DNA of 64,000 bases. Origin: Dolomedes plantarius (lineage: Eukaryota; Arthropoda; Arachnida; Araneae; Dolomedidae). A program made the translations under genes and the position numbers. The stretch is from the NCBI GenBank assembly GCA_907164885.2, contig OU015498.1, positions 89,513,149 through 89,577,148 of the forward strand, read 5' to 3'. The notes beneath the pieces were generated by a model. It was not told where the DNA came from. It saw nothing but the letters and a program-made list of their open reading frames with translations, and made no database searches. The first letter of the stretch is position 1, and every line of letters begins with the position of its first letter. Positions 12,017-22,760 of this stretch are shown here, in pieces.

Positions 12017-13965
12017 CAAAATTATGAATGGATTGCGGTGCAGTAGAGAACATCCTTTTCTTCCCTATTATGTGAAAGTTCAAGCTTTGTGTTCATTTCT
12101 TGATCTGGAGAAGAATTTTTTCTTTTGAGAGTAAATACTCTCAGATATTTTACTTTAGGAGAAAAGAAAAATGGATCTTACTGTTCTTGGACAGTGGAGG
12201 TAAATTAACTCTCATAGTTGTTGGAAATATATTTCTTTGAAGCTCTGAGGAAATGCAATTTGTTCAGGAAAGTCATAGAAAGGAAATAAGGTCAAAAGTT
12301 TTCCTTTAATCGTTAAAGTAAATCGCAAAAAAATTGATTTTAAATTGATTTGAAATTTCTTGATGGTTCAGTTGTATACAATTACGAAAACGAAAAAAAA
12401 AAAATTTGTGTTTAATTTAAAGGTTAGAATTTCATTAGGTAAACGTAAAGTAGTTAAACTTTAATATATTTTTTAAGAATGTTGTTTTATGATTAAATTT
12501 GATGAGACATCACAAAAAGACATTAGAACTGCTTATAAATAATAGCTTTTGAAAAATTAACCATTTATTTTTGTTTAAAATCATTAATGGATTAATAATT
12601 TTTGCTAATTTTACTCCATTAATAAATTTAATATCAATATTTAAAAATTATTAATTTATTATAACAAAAAATATTAATTCATAATTATGAAGGGATTGTG
12701 GTGCAGTAGGGAAAAACATCCTTTCCCCATTTTCTTTGAAAGTTCAAGATTTGTGTTAATTTCTTGATCTGGAGAAGATTTTTTTCTTTGAGAGTAAATA
12801 CTCTCAGATATTTTACTTTTGGAGAAATGAAAAATGGATCTTACTGTTCTTGGACTGTGGAGGTAAATTAACTCTCATAGTTGTTGGAAATATAATTCTT
12901 TGAAGCTCTGAAGAAATACAAAATGTTAAACAAATACAATTCGGAAAAGTAATGGATTTTATTTTACACGCGATGTGGACATGAAATAAGGTTAAAAGTT
13001 TTCATTTGATCGTTAAATTAAATCGCAAAAAATTGATTTTAAAATAATTTGAAATTTCTTGTTGGTTTTGTTGCATACAATTACAAAAACGAAAAAAAAA
13101 AGTAATTGGGTTTTGTTCAAAAAGTTAAAATTTTATTCGGTAGAAGTAAAATTAAAAGTATTTAAACTTTCAAATTTTTTTTAAAAAGAATACTTTTTTC
13201 AACCAATACAATGAGTTTCAGATCAGTTTCTGACATTTAAAGAATTTCGGGAAGGAATTAAATTTGATGCACCACAAAAAGACATTGGAACTGCTAGCAA
13301 ATAACAGCTTTTAGAAAATTAACCGTTGATTCTTGGTTAAATATTAATGGATTATAATTAACAAAATATTAATGGGCTATAATTAGTAAAAAATATTAAT
13401 GGATTATTAATTTTTTGTTTATTTTAATCCATTAATAATTTTTAATATTAATATTTAAAAATTATTAATGGATCATAATTAACAAAAATTATTAATTCAA
13501 ATTATAAATGGATTGTGGGGCAGTAGAGAACATCCTTTTCTCCCCTATCGTTTGAAAGTTCAAGCTTTGTTTATTTCTTGATCTGGAGAAGAACTTTTTC
13601 TTTTGAGAGTAAATACTCTCAGATATTTTACTTTTGGAGAAAAGAAAAATGTATCTTACTGTTCTTGGACTGTGGAGGTAAATTAACTCTCATAGTTGTT
13701 GGAAATATAACTCTTGGAAGTTCTGAAGAAATACAATTTGTTCAGGAAAGTAACATAAAGGAAATAAAGTCAACAGTTTTCATTTTATCGTTAAAGTAAA
13801 TCGCAAAAAAATTTATTTGAAATTTATTTGAAATTTCTTGATGGTTTAGTTACATACAATTTCGAAAACGAAAAAAAGAAATTGGATTTTATTTAAAAAG
13901 TTAGAATTTCATTCGGTAAATGTAAAGTAGTTAAACTTTAATATTTTTTAAAAAAAGAATGCTGC

Positions 13966-14330
13966 TGTGAGGAGCGATCCCTCTCCCTTGACGAGGCTTA
14001 ACCGCCCCCGGGTCCGTTCTTCGTGTTATGGGAAGGTATTACGCGATTTACGAGTCCAGACACGGTCTTCAGCCCCAAAATTTATTTATTTACACATCTA
14101 CTGGGACACATCACACATTATAAAAACATATATATTCAAATTTACGCTGATCACACATTATAAAACCATATATATTCAAATTTAAGCTGAGGAGCAAAAT
14201 ACAGCCACTTTTACACGTGTCGCCTCCTCGCTCCCCTCTCCCTCGATTCCCGGGGCCACTTTTTCCCCCGTCTCTCCTCCTTCGCGCCAAACAGGTTTCC
14301 GGCTGGTCACTCTACGGGAGGGGAGGGAAG

Positions 14331-14368
<38 letters not shown>

Positions 14369-14380
14369 CCATTCCTGACA
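13966..14380 (-). repeat. 3' LTR of the GMR1-type element
   Basis: A 415-bp repeat beginning TGTGAGG and ending CCTGACA as read on the plus strand, with the canonical TG...CA ends. It contains a 40-bp direct repeat (about 14111-14190, two copies starting tcacacattataaaa) and a TA run just before the right end. It is identical by eye to 19628-20040 except for 2 bp in the TA run. Confidence 0.95.
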
Positions 14381-14392
14381 TGCCCCCGCCGA
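14381..14392 (-). other. Polypurine tract of the LTR element
   Basis: Immediately upstream of the 3' LTR in the element's own direction the minus strand reads CTCGGCGGGGGCA. This purine-rich run is the expected primer site for plus-strand DNA synthesis. Confidence 0.7.
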
Positions 14393-14776
14393 GAGTGAAA
14401 TCTGTCTCCTTAGCTGATTTCACCATCACCTCACAGGAATGGATAATCGTGGGCGGATGATTCGTAGAGTCACAACACACACAAGAGACAGTTTCTTTGG
14501 AATGCAGACTCTCCAGGGTGCCCTGGCACCTCTAAAAACCAAGATCTATCGGTTGCTCCCGATATTTGCTCCCTCCATTTCCAGCACACAAGGAAATGAC
14601 ACTTGCCCCTGTAATCTGTAGGGATTCACAACTTACACAAGATAACACCACTATTCTTTAACTTCGCTAAGCAAACATATTTAAGAAGACATTTAATACT
14701 AACTCGATATGTTTATATACATATACCACAGAATAAATTTTAACCAAATTAATACACATCGAGAGAGAGAAAAAAA

Positions 14777-17700
14777 CTAGGAATTTCCAACATAGGCATC
14801 TCCCCTCGCGCTATTGTTGTCCTCCTGCTCCAGACGAGACAGGGCGTCTGCTCCATAATGTTGCTTACCCGGTAGATGAGTTATATGGTGATTCCACCTC
14901 TGTAAAGAGAGTGCCCATCGGGTTAATTTTGGGCTCTTGGGAGTAGTCGCATTCAGATATTTTAACGGGTTATGGTCAGTTATAATTTCCACCTGGGCCC
15001 CATATACCCATTTGTCAAACTTGTTTAATCCGAACAGCACTGCCCAAGCTTCCTTTTCTATACTAGCCCAATTCCGTTGCGTCGCCGACAATTTCTGACT
15101 GGCAAACGCGATGGGTCGATATTTGCCCTCCGCGTCAATTTGGGTCAAACAGGCACCGACGGCAACATTCGACGCGTCGCAATGTATTTGAAAGGGCATA
15201 CCCATATTTGGGGTAGCCAACACCGTGGCTTCACATAGAATACTCTTTAATTTGGCGAATGCGGTTTGCTCCGCCGTTCCCCATGGAACAATGTTCGGGG
15301 ACCCCTTCTTGGTCAAATCAGTTAGTGGGGCTGATATTTCTGCATAATTCGGAATATAAGACCGATAGAAGCCCATCAAACCCAATACCGATCTAACTTC
15401 CTTTTTATTTGTCGGCCTCACAAGTTTTTTTATGGCCGCTATTTTCCCCTCCTCAGGAGCATGTTTACCCCCCCCTATTTCATGACCCAGATATTTAATT
15501 TTCCTCGCCGCAAACGTGCATTTGTCTAGACGAATAGAGAATCCCATTTTCTCCAAGTTTTCCAAAACTGCAGATAAATGTCTTAAATGATCGTCGAAAG
15601 TTTCGGAGAAAATTACGACATCGTCCATATAGGCTTGAGCATAATCACTATGATTTTTAAGAGCACGATTCATTTCTCGCTGAAATGTACCAGAAGCTCC
15701 CGACAGACCAAATGGCATCGTTTTCCATTGGAAAACTCCGTTGTGGGTTTTAAATGCGGTTAACGGTTTACTACTCTCATCCAAAGGGATCTGCCAGTAG
15801 CCCTTTAATAAATCCAAACTAGTTAACCACTGAGCCGCCCCCGCCATGAAGATTAATTCCTGCATATCCTTCATAGGGAAAACTGGTACTTTCGTGACCG
15901 AATTTAGCGCACGATAATCTACACACATTCTAACCGTCGCGTCTTTTTTTGCCACACAGACAATGGGATGGGCAATTTCGGCTCCCGACGGTTCGATTAA
16001 ATCCCAATCTAACAATTCCCGTATCTGTCTGTCCACCTCCTTTCGGTAAGCAATAGGTACACTGTAACAATGAGGCTTTTTACGTACTGCGTTAGGAACA
16101 AGCTCTATCTTATGAGTTCCTACCCTAGCCGGTTGAACAGGTCTATTAAAAAGCGATTTACGTCCCATGATTACATTTCTGAGGTCCCTTGTACGTAGCT
16201 CACTTAACTTTGGTAACCCCAGGTTGTTCATTTGTTCCATAAAGCAATCCCCTTTATTAATAGTAGGAACTGTTTCTACTATTCCAAACTCTTCCTCACC
16301 CTCAAAAATAACGTTCACCGCACTCGATTTCGTTATATAGTGCCTAATTTTATTTTGGTGTACGTGTTTCTTCGTATCATCCGGCAATTGAACTATGAAC
16401 GAATGAGGATTCCTTTGCTCCAGAATTGTCGCCGGACCTTGCCACCTAGCATATAGTTTATTCGCCGAATCCGGTATTAACACAACTACCTGATCCCCTA
16501 GCTTAAACACCTTGTTAGATGATCTTAAATTGTAATAGTGCGCGGCTCTCTCTTGCTGGACTTCGGCCGTAAGATTGGCTTGTTCGGCAGCCCTTTCAAA
16601 TCGCGCCTTTAAATTTTGCAAATACGTAGGGATCGAAGTGAGGTCTAACCGCAGATCATCATGTTTGCCGGTCCAAGCGTTTTTCAAAATCGATAATGGC
16701 CCTTGGGGTCTCCGGCCATACATAAGCTGGAACGGGGCGACCCCCGTTGTTGTATTTGGAATTTCCCTGTATGCCCACAGTGCATAAGGTAACTGCAAAT
16801 GCCAACCCCTACCCTCCTCACGAATTATATGGTGTAGCATCCTTTTCAACGTCTGATTAAAACGCTCTACTAACCCATTAGACTGTGGATATCCCGGTGT
16901 TGAAAATCTGGGAGAAGATCCGATTCTCTTCTGAAATGCCCTCGTTAACTCTGACTTGAAATTTGTCCCATTATCTGAGGCAATTACACTGGGTATCCCA
17001 GTCCGCGAAAATATACCCAACAAAGCTTCACACGTACCCCTAGCGGTGAGGCTCGTTAAGGGTACGGCTTCCGCCCACCTGGTATGCTGATCCACCAGGC
17101 ATAAAATATATTTGTGACCCTTTGAACTGATTGGGTCGATAGGTCCAATGATATCTACGTTCACCACCTGAAATGGCAATTCCGGTCTAGTTACCGGCGT
17201 AATTGCCGCTCTGTCCGATGTTCTCACGGGTCGCGTCAATTGGCACTCCCTACACGAGGAACAAAATTCCTCTACTTCCTTCTTCATCCCTTCCCAAAAG
17301 AACGAGTATCTAATGCGTTGTAGTGTCTTTTTCACCCCCATATGACCGCCAAACACCGAACAATGAGCTAACCTGACGATTTCTTCTCTTCGGCATTGGG
17401 GAACAACCAGCTGTGGGACGTTCTCCCCCAAAATTTTATCCCTGTGGAACAGCCACCCATCAGCTACATAATAACTCCCTTTTCCCGCCAACGCCTTCTC
17501 CCACCCATCCTTTAATAAATCACAACCTTCTTGTTGCCGCCGAAACTGGTCAGAAACAGACCCCCCCCTATTTTCGCCCGGCACGAAATCTCTCTTCTCC
17601 AGTTCATGCTCATTCATCCCGGTGCAGTTCGAAACGTGAATGCCCTTTTCGCGCCCTGGACAATGCTCTGATTGTTCGGCGGTCGGGAAGTAGGACTTCT

Positions 17701-17806
17701 CTGTCTCCTTTGTTCTTCTCTGGGGTCTGTCATTTCTCTCGGGAGACCGAGAAACGTTTTCGATTCGACTTCTCGATAACATTTCAAATATTTCTGGGGG
17801 AAGCAA
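14777..17806 (-). CDS. pol: pol: integrase-reverse transcriptase-RNase H polyprotein
   Basis: This frame encodes the enzymes that copy and insert the element. Of the 1009 residues shown, an HHCC zinc finger lies at H148, H155, C182 and C185. The integrase core has D218, D278 and E314 (35 residues between the last two), and a GPY/F-like segment lies near 454-474. After a linker come reverse transcriptase, with D665 (SLDLLKGYWQIPL) and YMDD at 726-729, and RNase H, with CDAS (D877), EKE (917-919) and TDHNP (D944), ending ADALSR. Integrase before reverse transcriptase is the GMR1 order, opposite to ordinary Gypsy. No protease is present here; it sits at the end of the gag frame. The first codon shown is TTG, and the frame stays open upstream to about 17857, overlapping gag in the -1 frame, so translation is probably by frameshift rather than its own start. 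No internal stop is seen and all catalytic residues are present. Confidence 0.95.
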   Translation of the reverse strand: MLPPEIFEMLSRSRIENVSRSPERNDRPQRRTKETEKSYFPTAEQSEHCPGREKGIHVSNCTGMNEHELEKRDFVPGENRGGSVSDQFRRQQEGCDLLKDGWEKALAGKGSYYVADGWLFHRDKILGENVPQLVVPQCRREEIVRLAHCSVFGGHMGVKKTLQRIRYSFFWEGMKKEVEEFCSSCRECQLTRPVRTSDRAAITPVTRPELPFQVVNVDIIGPIDPISSKGHKYILCLVDQHTRWAEAVPLTSLTARGTCEALLGIFSRTGIPSVIASDNGTNFKSELTRAFQKRIGSSPRFSTPGYPQSNGLVERFNQTLKRMLHHIIREEGRGWHLQLPYALWAYREIPNTTTGVAPFQLMYGRRPQGPLSILKNAWTGKHDDLRLDLTSIPTYLQNLKARFERAAEQANLTAEVQQERAAHYYNLRSSNKVFKLGDQVVVLIPDSANKLYARWQGPATILEQRNPHSFIVQLPDDTKKHVHQNKIRHYITKSSAVNVIFEGEEEFGIVETVPTINKGDCFMEQMNNLGLPKLSELRTRDLRNVIMGRKSLFNRPVQPARVGTHKIELVPNAVRKKPHCYSVPIAYRKEVDRQIRELLDWDLIEPSGAEIAHPIVCVAKKDATVRMCVDYRALNSVTKVPVFPMKDMQELIFMAGAAQWLTSLDLLKGYWQIPLDESSKPLTAFKTHNGVFQWKTMPFGLSGASGTFQREMNRALKNHSDYAQAYMDDVVIFSETFDDHLRHLSAVLENLEKMGFSIRLDKCTFAARKIKYLGHEIGGGKHAPEEGKIAAIKKLVRPTNKKEVRSVLGLMGFYRSYIPNYAEISAPLTDLTKKGSPNIVPWGTAEQTAFAKLKSILCEATVLATPNMGMPFQIHCDASNVAVGACLTQIDAEGKYRPIAFASQKLSATQRNWASIEKEAWAVLFGLNKFDKWVYGAQVEIITDHNPLKYLNATTPKSPKLTRWALSLQRWNHHITHLPGKQHYGADALSRLEQEDNNSARGDAYVGNS

Positions 17807-17814
17807 AACGTCAT

Positions 17815-19332
17815 CTACCAGCGATTTCGCAACAGCACATAAACCTCCGGCCGTTCGTTAACGCCTGAATCAAAGACTCCCAAGGGAATATTCACCAACG
17901 GGCATTGAACTGCGGGTCCAAAAATCCCTTTTAAAAATATGGTGGGTTTTCCCTCCGTTTTAACTTCTGGTACAATACTTTCCCGCACTACAGTTATTTC
18001 CGTCCCGGAATCAATTAGTGCGTTAGCTATTCGCCCGTTCACGTTGATAGGAACCCTTTTTAACTTACATAACTGTTCTTTTAAGGACTTTCCGGTATTT
18101 CTTGGCACCCTGAACGAGTTCGCTCTAGCAACTACGGTATTCTCTGCCAATATCCCCTGTTCTTCGGAATTTTCCTGTTCTTCTATCTCGTGGTCTTCTT
18201 CCGCAAACGACATATTTACGTTTGCCTTTTCCCTTTCCCCCCATGTTACATTTCTTTCCTGTTTTGGGAATTTCGGACAGTTTCTCTTTAAATGAGCAGT
18301 TGACCCACAACCATAGCACTCCCACTTTTTCGGCGTTCTACCGAACTTTTCATTTTCTCCTGAGAAAGAACCATTTCCCGGGAGCATATCTAGTTTAAAC
18401 CCCTTGGCATTTCGGTCCCGACCCCTAAAATCCGCAAATTTTGTGTCGTTACCCCCCTTCGTGCTATAAGCTCTCCCTTTAGCCGAAGAGAATATATCGC
18501 ACTCTTCCGAGAGCGTCTTTGCTTTAAACCAACCACTCCCCTGTCTAATCCTGATATGCATAGCCATTTCTTGGTCCAACGTCTGAAACATTCTATCAGC
18601 TACCACCAACTGATTTAAACCTTCGAAGTCATTTACTTCTCTCAATTTAACGTAGTGTAGCCACATAGACATTAACCTGGTTGCGAACTGACCGAAAGTT
18701 TCGTCGGTGCCCCTTTTAGCTTTCCTAAAATTATCTAGGCACGTCTGAGGAGACGGTTCGTATTCTCTCAGCACTATCTTTTTCACCTCCTCGTAATTAT
18801 TGTACTGACCCTCATTTAAATATATTAACAAATCTGCCGCCTTATCCTCCAAAAGGTAAATTAAAATTTTGGCCTTCTGTTCTTCTTCTATCCTCTCACT
18901 TTTGAATGCCCTTTCTAGACTCGTAAAGAAATAACTCCACCCTTCGGGTTTATTTGGGACTTTCACGGTCAATAATTTTATGGTTTTAATAATTTCATCT
19001 ATTGATTTGGATTTAATAGGTATGCGATTTTGTAGTTTTAATGTTTCGATTTCAATACGTTCGTCTTTCCCTTGTTTTTCCTCTCTCTCAGTAACTATCA
19101 CGCTGAGCATATCCTTAATGAGGCTTTCTTCATAACTTTCATGTTCGAGAATAAGTTTCCTTAAATCTAATATCTTATATTCTTCCTTAACTTCGATTCC
19201 TAATTCTAGAGCTAGCGCTACCAAGTCGCACTTTCTCGATTTTGCAATAAATGCCATGTTAGAAATACCAGTTAGGAAATACAATAACAATAAAACTAAT
19301 ACACAGAGAAAAAAAATCAATTGAAACTCCAC
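17815..19332 (-). CDS. gag: gag-protease frame with SCAN-like capsid and zinc knuckle
   Basis: Structural protein of the LTR element with a protease at its C-terminus, 505 residues from the first ATG. Residues 1-25 are hydrophobic and look like leader; the better start is M26 (19257), giving the basic MAFIAKSRK followed by a helix-rich N-terminal part. A capsid region covers about 125-290, and its stretch 200-262 resembles SCAN domains. A CCHC zinc knuckle lies at C339, C342, H347 and C352. An acidic linker follows. An aspartic protease motif (ALIDSGTE, catalytic D441) sits near 438-445. The frame stops at 17815, while pol continues in the -1 frame with about 40 nt of overlap. The protein packages the RNA and matures by its protease; both roles are from family knowledge. 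Confidence 0.92.
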   Translation of the reverse strand: MEFQLIFFLCVLVLLLLYFLTGISNMAFIAKSRKCDLVALALELGIEVKEEYKILDLRKLILEHESYEESLIKDMLSVIVTEREEKQGKDERIEIETLKLQNRIPIKSKSIDEIIKTIKLLTVKVPNKPEGWSYFFTSLERAFKSERIEEEQKAKILIYLLEDKAADLLIYLNEGQYNNYEEVKKIVLREYEPSPQTCLDNFRKAKRGTDETFGQFATRLMSMWLHYVKLREVNDFEGLNQLVVADRMFQTLDQEMAMHIRIRQGSGWFKAKTLSEECDIFSSAKGRAYSTKGGNDTKFADFRGRDRNAKGFKLDMLPGNGSFSGENEKFGRTPKKWECYGCGSTAHLKRNCPKFPKQERNVTWGEREKANVNMSFAEEDHEIEEQENSEEQGILAENTVVARANSFRVPRNTGKSLKEQLCKLKRVPINVNGRIANALIDSGTEITVVRESIVPEVKTEGKPTIFLKGIFGPAVQCPLVNIPLGVFDSGVNERPEVYVLLRNRW

Positions 19333-19605
19333 CCGACCTTTTCTCTTACAAAATTCTATCGAACACTATTAAATTTCATCTAACCATAAACATTTTTAGA
19401 ATCCCAACAGAGAACAGAAGCAAATATCACTTACCTTGGACAACATTTCTGGATTGTATAGATTTCCTGGAGCTAGAATCGAAAATAGTATGGCCTCCTG
19501 TTGATCATCTTCCTATAGCCTTTACCGATGACTGTACACTGATGATAGAGCGCTGATATCTTTACTGACGTAAAGCTGCGATCCTCGCTTGCGTATTTTA
19601 CCATT

Positions 19606-19625
19606 CCACGCCACCGTTGCCGCCA
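19606..19625 (-). other. Candidate primer binding site
   Basis: Two bases inside the 5' LTR the minus strand begins TGGCGGCAACGG. TGG matches the complement of a tRNA CCA end, as expected for minus-strand priming. I could not assign the donor tRNA. The rest of 19333-19605 is an untranslated leader with no open frame. Confidence 0.5.
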
Positions 19626-19627
19626 GA

Positions 19628-19992
19628 TGTGAGGAGCGATCCCTCTCCCTTGACGAGGCTTAACCGCCCCCGGGTCCGTTCTTCGTGTTATGGGAAGGTA
19701 TTACGCGATTTACGAGTCCAGACACGGTCTTCAGCCCCAAAATTTATTTATTTACACATCTACTGGGACACATCACACATTATAAAAACATATATATTCA
19801 AATTTACGCTGATCACACATTATAAAACCATATATATTCAAATTTAAGCTGAGGAGCAAAATACAGCCACTTTTACACGTGTCGCCTCCTCGCTCCCCTC
19901 TCCCTCGATTCCCGGGGCCACTTTTTCCCCCGTCTCTCCTCCTTCGCGCCAAACAGGTTTCCGGCTGGTCACTCTACGGGAGGGGAGGGAAG

Positions 19993-20028
<36 letters not shown>

Positions 20029-20040
20029 CCATTCCTGACA
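19628..20040 (-). repeat. 5' LTR of the GMR1-type element
   Basis: A 413-bp repeat with TG...CA ends on the plus strand and the same 40-bp internal direct repeat as the partner LTR. In the element's direction it would carry the promoter. A TA run lies close to the LTR start. Near-identity to the 3' LTR indicates recent integration. Confidence 0.95.
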
Positions 20041-20825
20041 GCTGCTTTACAATTAAATTTGATGAGGCAACACAAAAAAACATTAGAACTGCTTATAAAT
20101 AACAGCTTTTGAAAAATTAGCCGTTTATTTTTGTTTAAAATCATTAATGAATTAATAATTTTTTTCTATTTTTACTCAATCAATAAATTTAATATCAGCA
20201 TTTAAAAATTATTAATGGATTATAATTAAAAAATTATTAATTCATAATTATGAAGGGATTGTGGTGCAGTAGAGAACAACATCTTTTCTCCCCTATTCTT
20301 TGAAAGTTCAAGCTTTGTGTTTATTTATTATCTGGAGAAGAAAAAAATTTTTTTGAGAGCAAACACTCTCAGATATTTTACTTTTGGAGAAAAGAAAAAT
20401 GAATCCTACTGTTCTCGGACTGTGGAGGTAAATTATCTCTCATAGTTGTTGGAAATATACCTCTTTAAAGCTCTGAAGAAATACAATTTGTTCAGGAAAG
20501 TAATAGAATTTATATTACACGCGATGCGAAAATGAAATAAGGTCAAAAGTTTGCACTTAATCGTTAAATTAAATCGAAAAAAAATTGATTTTTAATTGAT
20601 TTGAAATTTTTTGATGGTTCGTTGTATACAATTATGTAAACGAAAAAAATTGGGTTGATTTAAAATGTTAAATTTTTTTTCAGTAGAATTAAAGCTAAAA
20701 GTAGAATTAAAGCAAATTTTAAAATTTTTTTAAAGGATACTTTTTAATAATTAAACTTGATGAAGCACCACAAAAGGACATGATAATAAATTACAGCTCT
20801 TGGAAAATTAACCGTTGATTCTTAA

Positions 20826-21729
20826 ACAGAAAACCATGATTTACCCAAAAAAGAAAAAATATTATTTTGCACGCAGTTTGAAAAAGAAATAACAGTCTTC
20901 ATTAAGATTTTTCATCTGAAAGTTGAATTAAAACGAAAAGACTGGTTTCTAGCTATTAAATGCCCTAAAAAGTTTTGTCTAAGATAACAAAAAATAAATT
21001 TTCTTTAAAAAAATTTAAGCAGTTAAACCTGAATAGTAATGCCAAAGAAGTAAAAGTATTTTTACGCTTGATTAAAAACAATAAAAAAAAACAAAATTAA
21101 GCATAAGCAAAAGCCAAATGCTGATTTTTAACAGCTTTTAAAAATTTGCTGTTTATTTATGGATTTTTTCGGGCAAAATCATGTTTTCTATTTTTACATT
21201 TATGTGTAATTTAATCAACTACATATTGCTGATATTGAAGTGGGGGATTCTATATGTTGTCTGAAAATGTCTTTAAATATGGCTTTGATAAACCAAAATA
21301 ATGTGTTTCAGATCAGTTTCTGACATTTAATAAATTTCGGGAAGGAAATAATAACTGTATTTTTAAAAATGCGGCTAAATCAGTTGAATATGCTTACTAT
21401 TGAAGTCTATTATCCAAATCATCGACATCTAAATGTTGTAACACAGGAAGGTGTCACAATACGTTTAAGGAATCAGTAATGGATACAAAGTTTTTAATCT
21501 CCAAATTCTTTTAAGAATTCATCGTCTCTTTTAGGCAGATCTCCCTATTCTGCAGTTTTTTTTTAAATACGCCCACTTACCAATTCATCCAAGCAAGGGT
21601 TGCGACGAAGATTTTCATTACTGTTTGATGTATCGGCGCACTTATTGTAAACTTGGATTGTTCACTGTGGGAATATTTAAAATAGTATTAATGTATCTAA
21701 TATAAAATTTTTATCCCCCCAAATGTATA
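20826..21729. other. AT-rich tail of the tandem cluster
   Basis: Contains decayed pieces of the tandem unit (about 20850-20990, and 21300-21350 matching 13209-13260). The remainder is AT-rich with no gene seen. Confidence 0.45.
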
Positions 21730-21831
21730 CAGTGAAACTTCACTAATGAGGCCAGTAAGGGTTCCGAAAAAATGTGGCCGTTTTAAGGGGTGGCCGTCGA
21801 ACAGGTGTGGCCGGATAGAAAAGTTTCACTG
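21730..21831. mobile_element. 102-bp TA-flanked MITE
   Basis: Ends CAGTGAAACTT and AAGTTTCACTG are inverted copies, flanked by TA on both sides (21728-21729, 21832-21833). The size and TA duplication suit a pogo/Tc1-type MITE. The interior contains repeated gtggccg words. Confidence 0.7.
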
Positions 21832-21833
21832 TA

Positions 21834-22760
21834 CTTAGAGGGATTGTTGGTTGATAGACTGATTCAGTTTTTATAGCGCACAATAATCATTATATATGCA
21901 GTGCTAAATCATCGCACTAGAAACATCCTTTCAAATAGTAAATCTAAAATTTAGCATTGAGCCAAGTAAAACTGAAACAATGACGCCATTACGTTGGAAA
22001 AGAATGACTCATGAAGTATGTGACTCACGATAAAAAAGAGTAAAATCAATAAATTTGACTTTTTTTTCGATAGCAAAAATCAGAGATAACTCTGGAAAAA
22101 TTTTCCATTTATGTCTTTCAAAATTGATCATGGAGAATTATAATTTTAAGTAATAAAATTTTAATACGAATATGATTTCGGTGAGATTTCGTCAGTGGAA
22201 CTTTATTGCAGACACCCTCGGGAGAATTTTTAACCGAAGCATGTATGTGTATGTAATTAGTAAAAAAATCAAAGTTGTTCTTTTACTCTATAGGTTAATC
22301 TTGGCATTGCATTAGTTTTGAGGAAAATAAAAAAAAAAAGAAATTTTAAGCCCCATCTGTGCTTCAACGCTAATTCTTAGCGACATTTACTAAAACAATA
22401 TAGCTTAGACATTTCGTCTGCCCTGGAGATTTCGACAGTTGACCTCACACATCTACGATGAGTAGATAATGACCTTCTTACAAACTGGGCAATTACCCAT
22501 CGAGACAACATCCGCAACTTTCCTCCGACAAATCGTTCCGAATGCCCCCAAATAGACATGACGGACACGCCACGGTAGCGGCTTTCGCCAAACTCCATGA
22601 TTTAGGGCGAGAGGTAAAAAAAAAAGCTCTGTACCATTTTTGTGCAGTATGTACAGAAAGAAAAGGGTTCTAAGTCACGTTTTGTTGTGATTTAGGGAAC
22701 CAGTGGACAAGACCCGTTTTTGTGTAAACGGATAATTGGAAATTTCGTGTTGAAGGTGTA
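21834..22760. other. Unique stretch with lower-AT patch, no gene seen
   Basis: The part 22350-22610 is less AT-rich and has a 73-codon open frame on the minus strand, but no recognisable domain or splice context. I do not call a gene. Confidence 0.4.

Larger units (their letters stand above)
13966..20040 (-). mobile_element. Complete GMR1-type Ty3/Gypsy LTR retrotransposon
   Basis: A 6075-bp element on the minus strand: 5' LTR at 19628-20040, leader, gag-protease frame, pol frame, short 3' untranslated part, polypurine tract, and 3' LTR at 13966-14380. It is flanked by a 5-bp duplication GCTGC (13961-13965 and 20041-20045). The LTRs differ visibly only in the length of a TA run, and both long frames are open, so the insertion is young. 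Integrase precedes reverse transcriptase in pol. The pre-insertion sequence can be inferred from the sister tandem unit at 12479-12500. Confidence 0.95.
12017..20825 (+). repeat. Cluster of four ~0.67-0.82-kb tandem units, split by an LTR element
   Basis: Unit starts with a segment like ttatgaatggattgnggtgcagtag are at about 12020, 12686, 13503 and 20250. Removing the 6080 bp of LTR element plus one target duplication puts the last unit 667 bp after the third. The units share tctggagaagaa, gagagtaaatactctcagatatttt and a run ending in aacatta/ttaatggattaataatt. The second unit has an extra segment near 13209-13260 that recurs at about 21300-21350. A decayed partial unit may extend to about 21000. 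No coding frame is conserved between units. Confidence 0.8.

Noticed and set aside
17413..17868. Long open frame (151 codons) on the plus strand
   Set aside because: It lies antisense to pol, whose frame has full catalytic motifs; the plus frame has no recognisable domain.
17939..18295. 118-codon open frame on the plus strand
   Set aside because: Antisense to gag; a by-product of gag codon composition.
22377..22598. 73-codon open frame on the minus strand
   Set aside because: Reads plausibly but matches no family I know and lacks splice signals; left as a composition patch.
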